A stretch of 64,000 nt of DNA from Ectopseudomonas mendocina. Its GTDB lineage: Bacteria; Pseudomonadota; Gammaproteobacteria; Pseudomonadales; Pseudomonadaceae. Positions 42,305 to 52,006 of this stretch are shown here, piece by piece (the stretch's first letter is position 1; each line of letters opens with the position of its first letter). The notes beneath the pieces are model-generated. The model was not told where the DNA came from. It worked only from the letters and a program-made list of their open reading frames with translations, and ran no database searches. The translations under genes were made by a program, and so were the position numbers. The stretch covers positions 62,001-126,000 of the forward strand of contig NZ_JADTQG010000016.1 in NCBI RefSeq assembly GCF_016008875.1. The letters run 5' to 3'.

Positions 42305-43519
42305 ATGAAATTGCCCATTTATCTCGATTATTCCGCCACAACGCCGGTTGATCCGCGTGTCGCGCAGAAAATGAGCGAGTGCCTGCTGGTCGACGGTAAC
42401 TTCGGCAACCCGGCTTCGCGCTCCCACGTATTTGGCTGGAAGGCCGAAGAGGCGGTGGAGAACGCCCGCCGTCAGGTCGCCGAGCTGGTCAATGCCGACC
42501 CGCGCGAAATCGTCTGGACCAGTGGTGCCACCGAGTCCGATAACCTCGCCATCAAGGGCGTGGCGCATTTCTACGCCAGCAAGGGCAAGCACATCATTAC
42601 CTCGAAGATCGAGCACAAGGCGGTGCTGGACACCACGCGTCAGCTCGAGCGCGAAGGTTTCGAAGTGACCTATCTGGAGCCGGGCGAAGATGGCCTGATC
42701 ACGCCGGCCATGGTCGAGGCCGTGCTGCGTGACGACACCACGCTGGTGTCGCTCATGCACGTCAACAACGAAATCGGCACCGTCAATGACATCGCCGCCA
42801 TCGGCGAGTTGACCCGCTCCCGTGGCGTGCTGCTGCACGTCGATGCGGCGCAGTCCACCGGCAAGGTGGAAGTCGACCTGGAGAAGATGAAGGTCGACCT
42901 GATGTCCTTCTCCGCGCACAAGACTTATGGCCCCAAAGGCGTTGGCGCCCTGTACGTGCGTCGCAAGCCGCGCGTACGTCTGGAGGCGCAGACTCACGGT
43001 GGCGGTCACGAGCGCGGTATGCGTTCGGGCACGCTGGCCACTCACCAGTGCGTCGGTATGGGTGAAGCCTTCCGCATCGCCAAGGAAGAGATGGCGGCGG
43101 AAAACCAGCGCATCACTGCCCTGCGTGACCGTTTCTATCGCCAGCTCGAAGACATGGAAGAGTTGTACGTCAACGGCAGCCTGACTGCCCGCGTACCGCA
43201 CAATCTCAACCTCAGCTTCAACTACGTCGAGGGCGAGTCGCTGATCATGGCGCTCAAGGACCTCGCCGTATCGTCCGGTTCGGCCTGCACCTCGGCTTCC
43301 CTGGAGCCGTCCTACGTGCTGCGCGCTCTGGGCCGCAACGATGAACTGGCGCATAGCTCGATTCGCTTCACCTTCGGTCGCTTCACCACCGAAGAAGAAG
43401 TCGACTACGCCGCTGCCAAGGTCCGCGAAGCGGTGGACAAGCTGCGCGAGTTGTCGCCCCTGTGGGATATGTTCAAAGAAGGTGTCGACCTTTCCTCCGT
43501 GGAATGGGCAGCACACTGA
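42305..43519 (+). CDS. iscS: Cysteine desulfurase IscS
   Basis: 404 residues from the ATG at 42305 (MKLPIYLDYSATTPVDPRVA) with AGGAGAAACCC upstream. A PLP enzyme that takes sulfur from cysteine for Fe-S clusters and thiolated tRNA. The PLP lysine is in FSAHKTYGPKGVGALY, and the catalytic cysteine loop is SSGSACTSASLEPSYVL (about residue 328). Second gene of the operon. Confidence 0.98.
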   Translation: MKLPIYLDYSATTPVDPRVAQKMSECLLVDGNFGNPASRSHVFGWKAEEAVENARRQVAELVNADPREIVWTSGATESDNLAIKGVAHFYASKGKHIITSKIEHKAVLDTTRQLEREGFEVTYLEPGEDGLITPAMVEAVLRDDTTLVSLMHVNNEIGTVNDIAAIGELTRSRGVLLHVDAAQSTGKVEVDLEKMKVDLMSFSAHKTYGPKGVGALYVRRKPRVRLEAQTHGGGHERGMRSGTLATHQCVGMGEAFRIAKEEMAAENQRITALRDRFYRQLEDMEELYVNGSLTARVPHNLNLSFNYVEGESLIMALKDLAVSSGSACTSASLEPSYVLRALGRNDELAHSSIRFTFGRFTTEEEVDYAAAKVREAVDKLRELSPLWDMFKEGVDLSSVEWAAH

Positions 43520-43562
43520 TAGCTGCCTGAAGAGCGGCACCTGATGAGAGAGGAAATACAAC

Positions 43563-43949
43563 ATGGCTTACAGTGACAAGGTCATCGACCACTACGAAAA
43601 TCCGCGCAACGTCGGCAAGCTGAACGCCGAAGATCCAGATGTCGGTACCGGCATGGTCGGTGCGCCGGCCTGCGGCGACGTGATGCGCCTGCAGATCAAG
43701 GTCAGCGAAAGCGGCGTGATCGAAGACGCCAAGTTCAAGACCTACGGCTGCGGTTCGGCCATCGCCTCCAGCTCGCTCGCCACCGAGTGGATGAAAGGCA
43801 AGACCCTGGATGAAGCCGAAAGCATCAAGAACACCCAGCTCGCCGAAGAACTGGCGCTGCCGCCGGTGAAAATTCACTGCTCCGTACTCGCCGAGGACGC
43901 CATCAAGGCCGCTGTGCGCGATTACAAGCAGAAGAAAGGTTTGCTCTGA
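43563..43949 (+). CDS. iscU: Fe-S cluster scaffold IscU
   Basis: 128 residues, MAYSDKVIDHYENPRNVGKL. The three cluster cysteines and the conserved Asp are in GAPACGDVM, YGCGSAIASS and HCSVLAEDAI; the HscA-recognition motif LPPVK follows (ALPPVKIHC). Clusters form here with sulfur from IscS before transfer by HscAB. Confidence 0.98.
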   Translation: MAYSDKVIDHYENPRNVGKLNAEDPDVGTGMVGAPACGDVMRLQIKVSESGVIEDAKFKTYGCGSAIASSSLATEWMKGKTLDEAESIKNTQLAEELALPPVKIHCSVLAEDAIKAAVRDYKQKKGLL

Positions 43950-43962
43950 TACGAGGTTTGCA

Positions 43963-44286
43963 ATGGCCATCACCATGTCTGAAGCAGCTGCCCGCCATGT
44001 GCAACGCTCTCTCGAAGGGCGCGGCAAGGGCGAGGGCATTCGCCTCGGTGTACGTACTACCGGATGCTCCGGCCTGGCCTACGTGCTCGAGTTCGTCGAT
44101 GAGCTGGCGGCCGAGGACCAGGTGTTCGAGAGCCACGGCGTCAAGGTGATCATCGATCCCAAGAGCCTGGTCTATCTCGACGGCACCGAGTTGGACTTCG
44201 TCAAGGAAGGCCTCAACGAGGGCTTCAAGTTCAACAACCCCAACGTGCGCGGCGAATGCGGTTGCGGCGAAAGCTTCAACATTTGA
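43963..44286 (+). CDS. iscA: Fe-S assembly protein IscA
   Basis: 107 residues, MAITMSEAAARHVQRSLEGR. An A-type carrier with its three cysteines in TTGCSGLAYVLEF and GECGCGESFNI at the C-terminus. It delivers iron or clusters to targets. 13 bp after iscU. Confidence 0.97.
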   Translation: MAITMSEAAARHVQRSLEGRGKGEGIRLGVRTTGCSGLAYVLEFVDELAAEDQVFESHGVKVIIDPKSLVYLDGTELDFVKEGLNEGFKFNNPNVRGECGCGESFNI

Positions 44287-44294
44287 GGCCCTGA

Positions 44295-44816
44295 ATGGGT
44301 AATCCTTGCCATTTCGCCCTGTTCGACCTGCAACCGAGTTTTCGCCTCGATCTGCAGCAGTTGGCGGCACGTTACCGAGAGCTGGCGCGCCAGGTTCATC
44401 CTGATCGATTCGCCGATGCCGGCGAGCGTGAGCAGCGCCTGGCGCTGGAGCGCTCGGCCTGCCTCAACGAGGCTTATCAGGTCCTGAAAACACCGTCGCA
44501 GCGTGCGCGCTATCTGTTGGCCATGCGTGGCCCCGAGTTGCCGCTGGAAGTGACGGTGCAGGATCCGGATTTCCTTCTGCAGCAGATGCAGTTGCGTGAA
44601 GAGCTGGAAGAGCTGCAGGACGATGCAGATCTGGCCGGCGTCGCTGCCTTCAAAGGCCGCCTGAAAGCCGCGCAGGAGCAGCTCAACGAGGGCTTCGCTG
44701 CGTGCTGGGATGACGAGGCGCGCCGTGAAGAGGCCGAGCGCCTGATGCGCCGTATGCAATTCCTCGACAAGCTCTCTCATGAAGTGCGCCAGTTAGAAGA
44801 GCGCCTCGACGATTAA
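44295..44816 (+). CDS. hscB: Fe-S co-chaperone HscB
   Basis: 173 residues, MGNPCHFALFDLQPSFRLDL. A J-domain with HPDRF (in ARQVHPDRFADAGE) followed by a C-terminal three-helix domain that binds IscU. It hands loaded IscU to HscA. Confidence 0.96.
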   Translation: MGNPCHFALFDLQPSFRLDLQQLAARYRELARQVHPDRFADAGEREQRLALERSACLNEAYQVLKTPSQRARYLLAMRGPELPLEVTVQDPDFLLQQMQLREELEELQDDADLAGVAAFKGRLKAAQEQLNEGFAACWDDEARREEAERLMRRMQFLDKLSHEVRQLEERLDD

Positions 44817-44861
44817 CCTGTAGGTTGCTTCGGCAGCCTGCCTGATGATTTCAAGAAGACC

Positions 44862-46727
44862 ATGGCCTTATTGCAGATCGCCGAGCCAGGGCAGAGCCCA
44901 CAACCGCACCAGCGTCGGCTGGCAGTGGGCATCGACCTGGGCACCACCAACTCGCTGGTCGCTGCCGTGCGCAGTGGTCTGGCCGAACCTCTGGCTGATG
45001 CGGATGGCAGTGTCATCCTGCCCTCTGCCGTGCGTTATCACGCCGCAAGCATCGAGGTGGGCGAGTCGGCCAAGCTGGCGGCCGCCAGCGATCCACTCAA
45101 TACCGTGTTGTCGGTCAAGCGCCTGATGGGACGCGGCATCGCCGACGTGCATCAGCTCGGCGAACAGTTGCCGTATCGCTTCGCTGCCGGCGAATCGCAC
45201 ATGCCCTTCATCGAGACGGTGCAGGGGGCGAAGAGCCCGGTCGAGGTTTCGGCTGAAATTCTCAAGACGCTGCGCCTGCGCGCCGAGCAGACCCTGGGCG
45301 GTGAGCTGGTGGGCGCGGTGATCACCGTGCCGGCCTATTTCGACGATGCCCAGCGTCAGGCCACCAAGGACGCTGCACGTCTCGCCGGCCTGACCGTGCT
45401 GCGACTGCTCAACGAGCCGACCGCTGCTGCGGTGGCCTACGGCCTGGATCAGAAGGCCGAAGGCGTGGTCGCCATCTACGATCTCGGTGGCGGCACCTTC
45501 GATATTTCCATCCTGCGTCTGACTGGCGGTGTGTTCGAGGTGTTGGCCACCGGTGGCGACAGCGCCCTGGGTGGTGACGATTTCGATCATGCCGTGGCCG
45601 ACTGGATCATCCAGCAGGCCGGTATTTCCAGCGACCTCGACCCGGCCGCCCAGCGTCGCCTGCTGCAGGCTGCATGCGCGGCGAAGGAAGCGCTCACGGA
45701 CGCCGACAGTGTCGAGCTGAGCTATGGCGACTGGCATGGTTCGCTGTCGCGCGAGCAATTCGAAGCGCTGATCGAGCCGATGGTCGCGCGCAGCCTCAAG
45801 GCCTGCCGCCGTGCCGTACGCGATTCGGGTATCGAGCTGGAAGAAGTCAGTGCGGTAGTCATGGTCGGTGGTTCGACCCGTGTGCCGCGTGTGCGCGGGG
45901 CGGTGGGTGAGCTGTTCGGTCGTGCGCCGCTGACCAATATCGACCCTGACCAGGTGGTGGCCATTGGTGCTGCGATCCAGGCCGACGCCCTGGCCGGCAA
46001 CCAGCGTGAGGATGGCGAGGAGCTGTTGCTGCTGGACGTGATTCCCTTGTCGCTCGGCCTGGAAACCATGGGCGGGCTGATGGAGAAAGTGATTCCGCGC
46101 AATACCACCATTCCGGTGGCGCGTGCGCAGGAGTTCACCACCTACAAGGATGGCCAGACGGCGATGATGATTCACGTGCTGCAGGGCGAGCGCGAACTGA
46201 TCGCCGACTGCCGCTCCCTGGCGCGTTTCGAGTTGCGCGGTATTCCGCCGATGGTCGCCGGGGCGGCGAAGATCCGCGTGACCTTCCAGGTCGATGCCGA
46301 CGGTCTGCTCAGTGTTGCGGCGCGCGAGCTGAGCTCTGGCGTCGAGGCGAGCATTCAGGTCAAGCCGTCCTACGGCCTGACCGATGGTGAGATCGCACGC
46401 ATGTTGCAGGACTCCTTCCAGAACGCCGGAGACGACAAGGCGGCGCGTGTGCTGCGTGAGCAGCAGGTCGATGCCCAGCGTCTGATCGAGGCGGTCGAGG
46501 GGGCGCTGGAGGCCGATGGCGATCGTCTGCTGGATGCTGAGGAGCGGGAAGTCATCGAGCTGCAGGTGCAGGAGCTTCGCGATCTGCTTGCCGGCACCGA
46601 TGGTCTGGCGATCGAGCGACAGACCAAACGCCTGTCGCAGGTCACCGATGCCTTCGCCGCCAGGCGACTGGATTCGACGGTTAAAGCCGCGCTGGCCGGG
46701 CGCAATCTCAACGAGATCGAGGAATAA
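44862..46727 (+). CDS. hscA: Fe-S chaperone HscA
   Basis: 621 residues, MALLQIAEPGQSPQPHQRRL. An Hsp70: AVGIDLGTTNSLVAAV (phosphate 1), IYDLGGGTFDISIL (phosphate 2), VVMVGGSTRVPRVRGAV, then the substrate domain with the linker LLLLDVIPLSLGLETMG. It acts with HscB to release clusters from IscU. Confidence 0.97.
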   Translation: MALLQIAEPGQSPQPHQRRLAVGIDLGTTNSLVAAVRSGLAEPLADADGSVILPSAVRYHAASIEVGESAKLAAASDPLNTVLSVKRLMGRGIADVHQLGEQLPYRFAAGESHMPFIETVQGAKSPVEVSAEILKTLRLRAEQTLGGELVGAVITVPAYFDDAQRQATKDAARLAGLTVLRLLNEPTAAAVAYGLDQKAEGVVAIYDLGGGTFDISILRLTGGVFEVLATGGDSALGGDDFDHAVADWIIQQAGISSDLDPAAQRRLLQAACAAKEALTDADSVELSYGDWHGSLSREQFEALIEPMVARSLKACRRAVRDSGIELEEVSAVVMVGGSTRVPRVRGAVGELFGRAPLTNIDPDQVVAIGAAIQADALAGNQREDGEELLLLDVIPLSLGLETMGGLMEKVIPRNTTIPVARAQEFTTYKDGQTAMMIHVLQGERELIADCRSLARFELRGIPPMVAGAAKIRVTFQVDADGLLSVAARELSSGVEASIQVKPSYGLTDGEIARMLQDSFQNAGDDKAARVLREQQVDAQRLIEAVEGALEADGDRLLDAEEREVIELQVQELRDLLAGTDGLAIERQTKRLSQVTDAFAARRLDSTVKAALAGRNLNEIEE

Positions 46728-46730
46728 TTG

Positions 46731-47072
46731 ATGCCGCAGGTAATTTTTCTGCCTCACGAGCGATTCTGCCCGGATGGCCTGGTGGTCGAGGCCGAGCCTG
46801 GCATTTCCATCCTCGAGCTGGCGCATGAGCACCATATCGAGATGGAAAGCGCTTGCGGCGGCGTGTGCGCCTGCACCACCTGTCACTGCATCGTGCGCGA
46901 AGGCTTCGACTCGCTGAACGAGGCGGACGAGCTGGAAGAGGACTATCTGGACAAGGCCTGGGGGCTCGAAGCTCAGTCGCGCCTGGCCTGTCAGGCCATC
47001 GTTGGCGAGGACGACCTCACCGTCGAGATTCCCAAGTATTCGCTCAACCACGCTGCTGAAGCGCCGCATTGA
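46731..47072 (+). CDS. fdx: [2Fe-2S] ferredoxin of the isc operon
   Basis: 113 residues from the ATG at 46731 (MPQVIFLPHERFCPDGLVVE); a TTG one codon earlier is unlikely. The cluster ligands are CGGVCACTTCHC plus a later Cys (RLACQAIV), an adrenodoxin-type arrangement. It feeds electrons to cluster assembly. 3 bp after hscA. Confidence 0.96.
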   Translation: MPQVIFLPHERFCPDGLVVEAEPGISILELAHEHHIEMESACGGVCACTTCHCIVREGFDSLNEADELEEDYLDKAWGLEAQSRLACQAIVGEDDLTVEIPKYSLNHAAEAPH

Positions 47073-47089
47073 TCCGGGAGGCATCTGTC

Positions 47090-47290
47090 ATGAGTCTGAA
47101 ATGGGTCGATGTCCTGGATATCGCCATCGAGCTGAGTGAGCAGAAGCCGGATGTCGATCCGCGCTACGTCAACTTCGTCGATCTGCGCAGCTGGGTGCTG
47201 GCGTTGCCCGAGTTCTCCGACGATCCGCAACGCGGTGGGGAAAAGGTGCTCGAAGCCATCCAGGCAGCCTGGATCGAAGAAGCCCAGTAG
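47090..47290 (+). CDS. iscX: Fe-S assembly protein IscX
   Basis: 66 residues from the ATG at 47090 (MSLKWVDVLDIAIELSEQKP), with GGGAGG upstream. A small acidic protein that binds IscS and iron; conserved D/E patches are visible (VDPRYVNFVDLRSWV, PQRGGEKVLEAIQAAWIEE). Last gene of the operon. The 200 bp after it hold no gene that I can support. Confidence 0.95.
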   Translation: MSLKWVDVLDIAIELSEQKPDVDPRYVNFVDLRSWVLALPEFSDDPQRGGEKVLEAIQAAWIEEAQ

Positions 47291-47492
47291 GGCATGGCTC
47301 GGAGGGGCGGAGTATCGGCGCGCCAGTCCCCGACTACGCCCGAGCTACAGACCCGGCGCCGCAAGCGCGGTTTTCGCTGCGTAGCTTTTACTTGCAGCTT
47401 GTGGCTTGCCCCCTGTGGCTGCGCTCTCATAACCCGCGTATAGTTCGCGGGTTTAATTTTTCGCTTTAACCCTAAAGTTTCTGGAGCTTCAC

Positions 47493-47924
47493 ATGGCCGT
47501 TCAACGTACTTTCTCCATCATCAAGCCTGACGCCGTAGCCAAGAACGTCATCGGCGAGATCACCACCCGTTTCGAAAAGGCCGGCCTGCGTGTCGTAGCT
47601 TCGAAGATGGTGCAACTGTCCGAGCGCGAAGCTGCCGGCTTCTACGCCGAGCACAGCGAGCGCGGCTTCTTCAAGGACCTGGTCGCCTTCATGACTTCCG
47701 GTCCGGTCATCGTTCAGGTTCTGGAAGGCGAGAACGCCGTTGCCAAGAACCGCGAACTGATGGGCGCTACCAATCCGAAAGAAGCTGCTGCCGGCACCAT
47801 CCGTGCTGACTTCGCCGTTTCCATCGACGAAAACGCCGTTCACGGTTCGGATTCCGAAGCTTCCGCTGCCCGCGAGATCGCTTACTTCTTCTCCGCTACC
47901 GAGCAGTGCGCGCGCATTCGCTGA
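47493..47924 (+). CDS. ndk: Nucleoside diphosphate kinase
   Basis: 143 residues, MAVQRTFSIIKPDAVAKNVI. The phospho-histidine is in NAVHGSDSEASAAREI. It equalises nucleoside triphosphate pools. CTGGAG is upstream. It starts the long rightward run to der; 27 bp separate it from rlmN. Confidence 0.98.
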   Translation: MAVQRTFSIIKPDAVAKNVIGEITTRFEKAGLRVVASKMVQLSEREAAGFYAEHSERGFFKDLVAFMTSGPVIVQVLEGENAVAKNRELMGATNPKEAAAGTIRADFAVSIDENAVHGSDSEASAAREIAYFFSATEQCARIR

Positions 47925-47951
47925 TACGGCGAATGATGCGAGGGTGAAGCC

Positions 47952-49100
47952 ATGACCAATACCACCGGCAAGATCAACCTGCTGGGCCTGACCCAGCCGG
48001 AAATGGAACAGTTCTTCGAGTCCATTGGCGAGAAGCGCTTCCGTGCCGGCCAGGTAATGAAGTGGATTCACCACTTTGGCGTCGATGATTTCGCCGCCAT
48101 GACCAATGTCGGCAAGGCCTTGCGCGAGAAGCTCGAGGCCTCTGCCGAGATTCGCGGCCCGGAAGTGGTCAGCGAAAATATTTCCGCCGATGGCACGCGC
48201 AAGTGGGTGGTGCGTGTGGCGTCTGGCAGCTGCGTGGAAACCGTGTACATCCCGCAGAACGGCCGTGGCACCCTGTGTGTGTCGTCACAGGCCGGCTGTG
48301 CTCTGGATTGCAGCTTCTGCTCCACCGGCAAGCAGGGCTTCAACAGCGACCTGACCAGTGCCGAGATCATCGGCCAGGTGTGGATCGCCAACAAATCCTT
48401 CGGCAGCGTGCCGGCGAAGATCGATCGCGCCATCACCAATGTGGTGATGATGGGCATGGGCGAGCCGCTGCTGAACTTCGACAACGTGGTCTCGGCCATG
48501 CAGATCATGATGGACGACCTCGGTTACGGCATTTCCAAGCGCAAGGTGACGTTGTCCACCTCCGGCGTGGTGCCGATGATCGACAAGCTGGCCGAAGTGA
48601 TCGACGTGTCGCTGGCCCTGTCGCTGCACGCACCCAACGACGAGCTGCGCAACCAGCTGGTGCCGATCAACAAGAAGTATCCGCTGGACATGCTGCTGGC
48701 GGCCTGCAAGCGCTACATCTCCAAACTGGGCGAGAAGCGTGTGCTGACCATCGAGTACACCCTGCTCAAGGGCGTCAACGATCAGCCCGAGCATGCTGAG
48801 CAGATGATCGCACTTCTGGCCGATGTACCTTGCAAGATCAACCTGATTCCGTTTAATCCCTTCCCCTTCTCGGGGTACGAGCGGCCGAGCAATAACGCTA
48901 TTCGCCGCTTCCAGGACCTGTTGCACAAGGCCGGGCATAACGTCACGGTACGCACCACCCGTGGTGACGATATCGACGCCGCGTGCGGCCAGCTGGTTGG
49001 CCAGGTTATGGACCGTACTCGGCGCAGCGAGCGTTATATCGCCGTGCGTCAGCTGGGCAGCGAGGCGCAAGAGCCTCGCGCCACCGCCAATCGAAATTGA
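47952..49100 (+). CDS. rlmN: Dual-specificity RNA methyltransferase RlmN
   Basis: 382 residues, MTNTTGKINLLGLTQPEMEQ. A radical-SAM enzyme: the CxxxCxxC cluster is in AGCALDCSFCSTGKQGF. It methylates A2503 of 23S rRNA and A37 of some tRNAs, using a second Cys (in IDAACGQLVGQ) that carries the methylene. The motif MGMGEPLLNFDNV is typical. It precedes pilF. Confidence 0.97.
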   Translation: MTNTTGKINLLGLTQPEMEQFFESIGEKRFRAGQVMKWIHHFGVDDFAAMTNVGKALREKLEASAEIRGPEVVSENISADGTRKWVVRVASGSCVETVYIPQNGRGTLCVSSQAGCALDCSFCSTGKQGFNSDLTSAEIIGQVWIANKSFGSVPAKIDRAITNVVMMGMGEPLLNFDNVVSAMQIMMDDLGYGISKRKVTLSTSGVVPMIDKLAEVIDVSLALSLHAPNDELRNQLVPINKKYPLDMLLAACKRYISKLGEKRVLTIEYTLLKGVNDQPEHAEQMIALLADVPCKINLIPFNPFPFSGYERPSNNAIRRFQDLLHKAGHNVTVRTTRGDDIDAACGQLVGQVMDRTRRSERYIAVRQLGSEAQEPRATANRN

Positions 49101-49113
49101 AGAGAGGATGTCC

Positions 49114-49875
49114 ATGACCTTGCGCCCTGCGCTGTTATTGCTCGTTGCCAGCCTGCTCGGTGGGTGTGTGACCACCGGCGATGTCGACCCCATGCGTACG
49201 GCGAAAGGGCGTGACGAAGCACGTGATGCCTATGTTCAGCTAGGCATCGCCTATATCCAGCAGGGCGATACCCAGCTCGCCAAGGTACCGTTGAAGAACG
49301 CGCTGGAGCTTGATTCCTCCAATGCCGATGCGCATGCCGCGCTGGCCATGGCCTTTCAATTGGAAATGGAGCCGAAACTGGCCGACGAGCATTTTCGCAA
49401 GGCGCTGTCCCAGCGGCCGGCGGATGCCCGTCTGCTGAACAATTACGGCGGTTTCCTGTTCGAGCAGAAGCGCTATCAGGAGGCCATGAGCACCTACCTC
49501 AAGGCCGCCGAGGACAATCTCTATCCCGAGCGCTCCCGAGTGTTCGAGAACCTCGGCATGACGGCTCTGCAACTCGGTCAGCGTGAGCAGGCCAAAGAGT
49601 ATTTCCAGCGTGCGTTGCGCCTCAGCAGCCGCCAGCCGCGCGCGTTGCTGGAAATGGCGTTGCTGTCCTACGAGGACAAGGAATACGTGCCGTCGCGTCG
49701 CTACTACGAGAGCTACAGCGAAATGGCGCCGCAAAGCGCTCGCAGCCTGCTCCTGGGCGCGCGACTGGCCGAGATATTCGAGGACCGTGACCGGGCAGCC
49801 AGCCTGGGGCTGCAATTACGGCGCCTGTATCCGGCTTCTCAGGAATATCAGCAATTTGTTTCGGGGCAAAAATGA
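49114..49875 (+). CDS. pilF: Type IV pilus biogenesis lipoprotein PilF
   Basis: 253 residues from the ATG at 49114; the ATG at 49108 overlaps the ribosome site and is less likely. A lipoprotein signal (MTLRPALLLLVASLLGGC) is followed by about six TPR units (AYVQLGIAYIQQGDTQLAKV, AHAALAMAFQLEMEPKLADE and so on). PilF guides the PilQ secretin to the outer membrane and helps it assemble. Its stop overlaps rodZ. Confidence 0.93.
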   Translation: MTLRPALLLLVASLLGGCVTTGDVDPMRTAKGRDEARDAYVQLGIAYIQQGDTQLAKVPLKNALELDSSNADAHAALAMAFQLEMEPKLADEHFRKALSQRPADARLLNNYGGFLFEQKRYQEAMSTYLKAAEDNLYPERSRVFENLGMTALQLGQREQAKEYFQRALRLSSRQPRALLEMALLSYEDKEYVPSRRYYESYSEMAPQSARSLLLGARLAEIFEDRDRAASLGLQLRRLYPASQEYQQFVSGQK

Positions 49876-50870
49876 AAGCCGCGCATAGCGAAGTGACTCA
49901 GCCGACGCCGAACAACCCGGGCGAAAGCCTGCGGCAGGCCCGTGAGCTCAAGGGCTGGAGCGTCGCCGAAGTAGCGGCTCAGCTCAATCTGACTCCGCAG
50001 CGTCTCACCCAGCTCGAGGCCGGTGCTTTCGACAAGCTGCCGGGCACCACGTTTGCCCGTGGCTACATTCGTGCTTACGCCAAGCTGCTCGAAATGGATC
50101 AGAACCGCTTGGTGATGGAATTCGATCAGTTCACCGGCACCGACGCCACTGGCAGCAGCGTGCATGCACTGGGCCGTATCGAAGAGCCCGTACGTTATTC
50201 GCAGAGTATCCTGCGTCTGGTCAGTTTTCTGTTGTTGCTGGCATTGATAGGCGGTGGTTTTGTCTGGTGGCAGGACCAGGGCCGTTCGGTGACCAGTCTG
50301 GCTGATCTGGGGCTTGAGCATGTGGAAGTAGAGGGGGCCGATGGCACCACACAGGTGCATTCGCTCGCCGAGCCGGAAGATCAGGCTGTGGTTGCCGCCC
50401 AGGGCGATGAGCAGAGCAGCCCGCTGTTGCTGCCGGTCGAACCGGGTGAAACCCCGGAAGGCACCAGTGCCGCCGAACAGCCTGCTGCCGAGTCCGCGGC
50501 AACTGAGGGTGAGGCTGCCGAAGCCGCGCCGGAGACCCCGCTTGCTACCGAACAGAATCAGCCGGCAGTGACCGCCACCGCGCCGGCTCCCGCCGCTGAG
50601 CCTGCTGCACCTGTAGCGGTGCCGGCAGGGCAGGGCGCACTCAATGTGCAGTTCACCGCCGATTGCTGGACGCAGGTGACCGATGCCGATGGCAAGGTCC
50701 TGCTCAGCGCCCTCAAGCGTAGCGGCGAGCGCATCGAGCTGACCGGCAAGGCGCCGCTGAAGTTACACCTGGGCTTTGCCCGGGGCGCTCAGGTGACCTA
50801 CAACGGCGAAAGCGTTGACGTCACGCCGCATATCTCTGGCGAAACCGCGCGCCTGACACTGGGGATGTAA
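49872..50870 (+). CDS. rodZ: Cytoskeletal protein RodZ
   Basis: 332 residues, MKAAHSEVTQPTPNNPGESL. The N-terminal helix-turn-helix (LRQARELKGWSVAEVAAQLN ... FARGYIRAYAKLLEM) binds MreB in the cytoplasm. One membrane helix (LRLVSFLLLLALIGGGFVWW) leads to a Pro/Ala/Glu-rich periplasmic linker and a C-terminal DUF4115 domain (VQFTADCWTQVTDADGKVLL). RodZ maintains rod shape. It overlaps pilF by four bases. Confidence 0.95.
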   Translation: MKAAHSEVTQPTPNNPGESLRQARELKGWSVAEVAAQLNLTPQRLTQLEAGAFDKLPGTTFARGYIRAYAKLLEMDQNRLVMEFDQFTGTDATGSSVHALGRIEEPVRYSQSILRLVSFLLLLALIGGGFVWWQDQGRSVTSLADLGLEHVEVEGADGTTQVHSLAEPEDQAVVAAQGDEQSSPLLLPVEPGETPEGTSAAEQPAAESAATEGEAAEAAPETPLATEQNQPAVTATAPAPAAEPAAPVAVPAGQGALNVQFTADCWTQVTDADGKVLLSALKRSGERIELTGKAPLKLHLGFARGAQVTYNGESVDVTPHISGETARLTLGM

Positions 50871-50873
50871 AGC

Positions 50874-51986
50874 ATGCATTGCGAATCGCCGATCAAGCGC
50901 CGACAGTCGCGCAAGATCTGGGTTGGCTCGGTACCGGTCGGCGGCGATGCGCCGATTGCCGTGCAGAGCATGACCAATACCGATACCAACGATGTGGCCG
51001 CCACCGTAGCGCAGATCCGTCGTCTGGAAGATGCCGGCGCCGATATCGTGCGCGTTTCCGTGCCGGACATGGACGCCGCCGAGGCCTTTGGCCGTATCAA
51101 GCAGCAGGTGCGTGTGCCGTTGGTGGCCGATATTCACTTCGACTATCAGATCGCCCTGCGCGTGGCTGAGCTGGGCGTCGACTGCCTGCGTATCAATCCG
51201 GGCAACATCGGCCGTGAGGACCGCGTCAAGGCGGTGGTCGAGGCTGCGCGCGACAAGGGCATCCCGATCCGCATCGGCGTCAACGCCGGTTCACTGGAGA
51301 AGGATCTGCAGAAGAAATACGGCGAGCCGACGCCCGAGGCCTTGGTCGAGTCCGCCCTGCGCCATGTCGAGCACCTGGATCGCCTGAACTTCCCCGACTT
51401 CAAGGTCAGCGTAAAGGCTTCCGACGTATTCATGGCCGTCGAGGCTTATCGCCTGCTGGCCAAGCAGATTGAGCAGCCGCTGCACCTGGGGATCACCGAG
51501 GCCGGTGGCCTGCGCTCCGGTACGGTCAAGTCGGCAGTCGGCCTGGGCATGCTGCTGGCCGAAGGTATTGGCGATACCATCCGCATCTCCCTGGCCGCCG
51601 ATCCGGTGGAGGAGATCAAGGTCGGTTTCGACATCCTCAAGTCCCTGCGCCTGCGCTCGCGTGGCATCAACTTCATCGCCTGCCCGAGCTGCTCGCGGCA
51701 GAACTTCGATGTGGTCAAGACCATGAACGAGCTGGAAGCTCGCGTCGAGGATCTGCTGGTGCCGCTGGATGTGGCGGTGATCGGCTGCGTGGTCAACGGC
51801 CCCGGCGAGGCCAAAGAGGCGCATATCGGCCTTACCGGCGGTAGCCCGAACAACCTGGTCTACATCGACGGCAAACCGGCCTCGAAGCTGACCAACGAAA
51901 ATCTGGTGGACGAGCTGGAGAAGCTCATCCGCGACAAGGCGGCCGAAAAGGCTGCCGCCGATGCTGCCGTGATCGTGCGCAGCTGA
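50874..51986 (+). CDS. ispG: 4-hydroxy-3-methylbut-2-enyl diphosphate synthase IspG
   Basis: 370 residues, MHCESPIKRRQSRKIWVGSV. IspG (GcpE) makes HMBPP in the MEP isoprenoid pathway. The TIM-barrel part has PVGGDAPIAVQSMTNTDTND and RVSVPDMDAAEA; the [4Fe-4S] ligands are in FIACPSCSRQNFDV and VIGCVVNGPGEAKEAHIG. It is three bases after rodZ and 20 before hisS. Confidence 0.97.
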   Translation: MHCESPIKRRQSRKIWVGSVPVGGDAPIAVQSMTNTDTNDVAATVAQIRRLEDAGADIVRVSVPDMDAAEAFGRIKQQVRVPLVADIHFDYQIALRVAELGVDCLRINPGNIGREDRVKAVVEAARDKGIPIRIGVNAGSLEKDLQKKYGEPTPEALVESALRHVEHLDRLNFPDFKVSVKASDVFMAVEAYRLLAKQIEQPLHLGITEAGGLRSGTVKSAVGLGMLLAEGIGDTIRISLAADPVEEIKVGFDILKSLRLRSRGINFIACPSCSRQNFDVVKTMNELEARVEDLLVPLDVAVIGCVVNGPGEAKEAHIGLTGGSPNNLVYIDGKPASKLTNENLVDELEKLIRDKAAEKAAADAAVIVRS

Positions 51987-52006
51987 TCCGTGCGTAAGGA
52001 ATACAA

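Noticed and set aside
41756..43564. Long open frame opposite iscR-iscS
   Set aside because: Antisense shadow crossing two well-supported genes.
44868..47084. Open frame of 738 codons opposite hscA-fdx
   Set aside because: Antisense shadow; hscA and fdx are certain.
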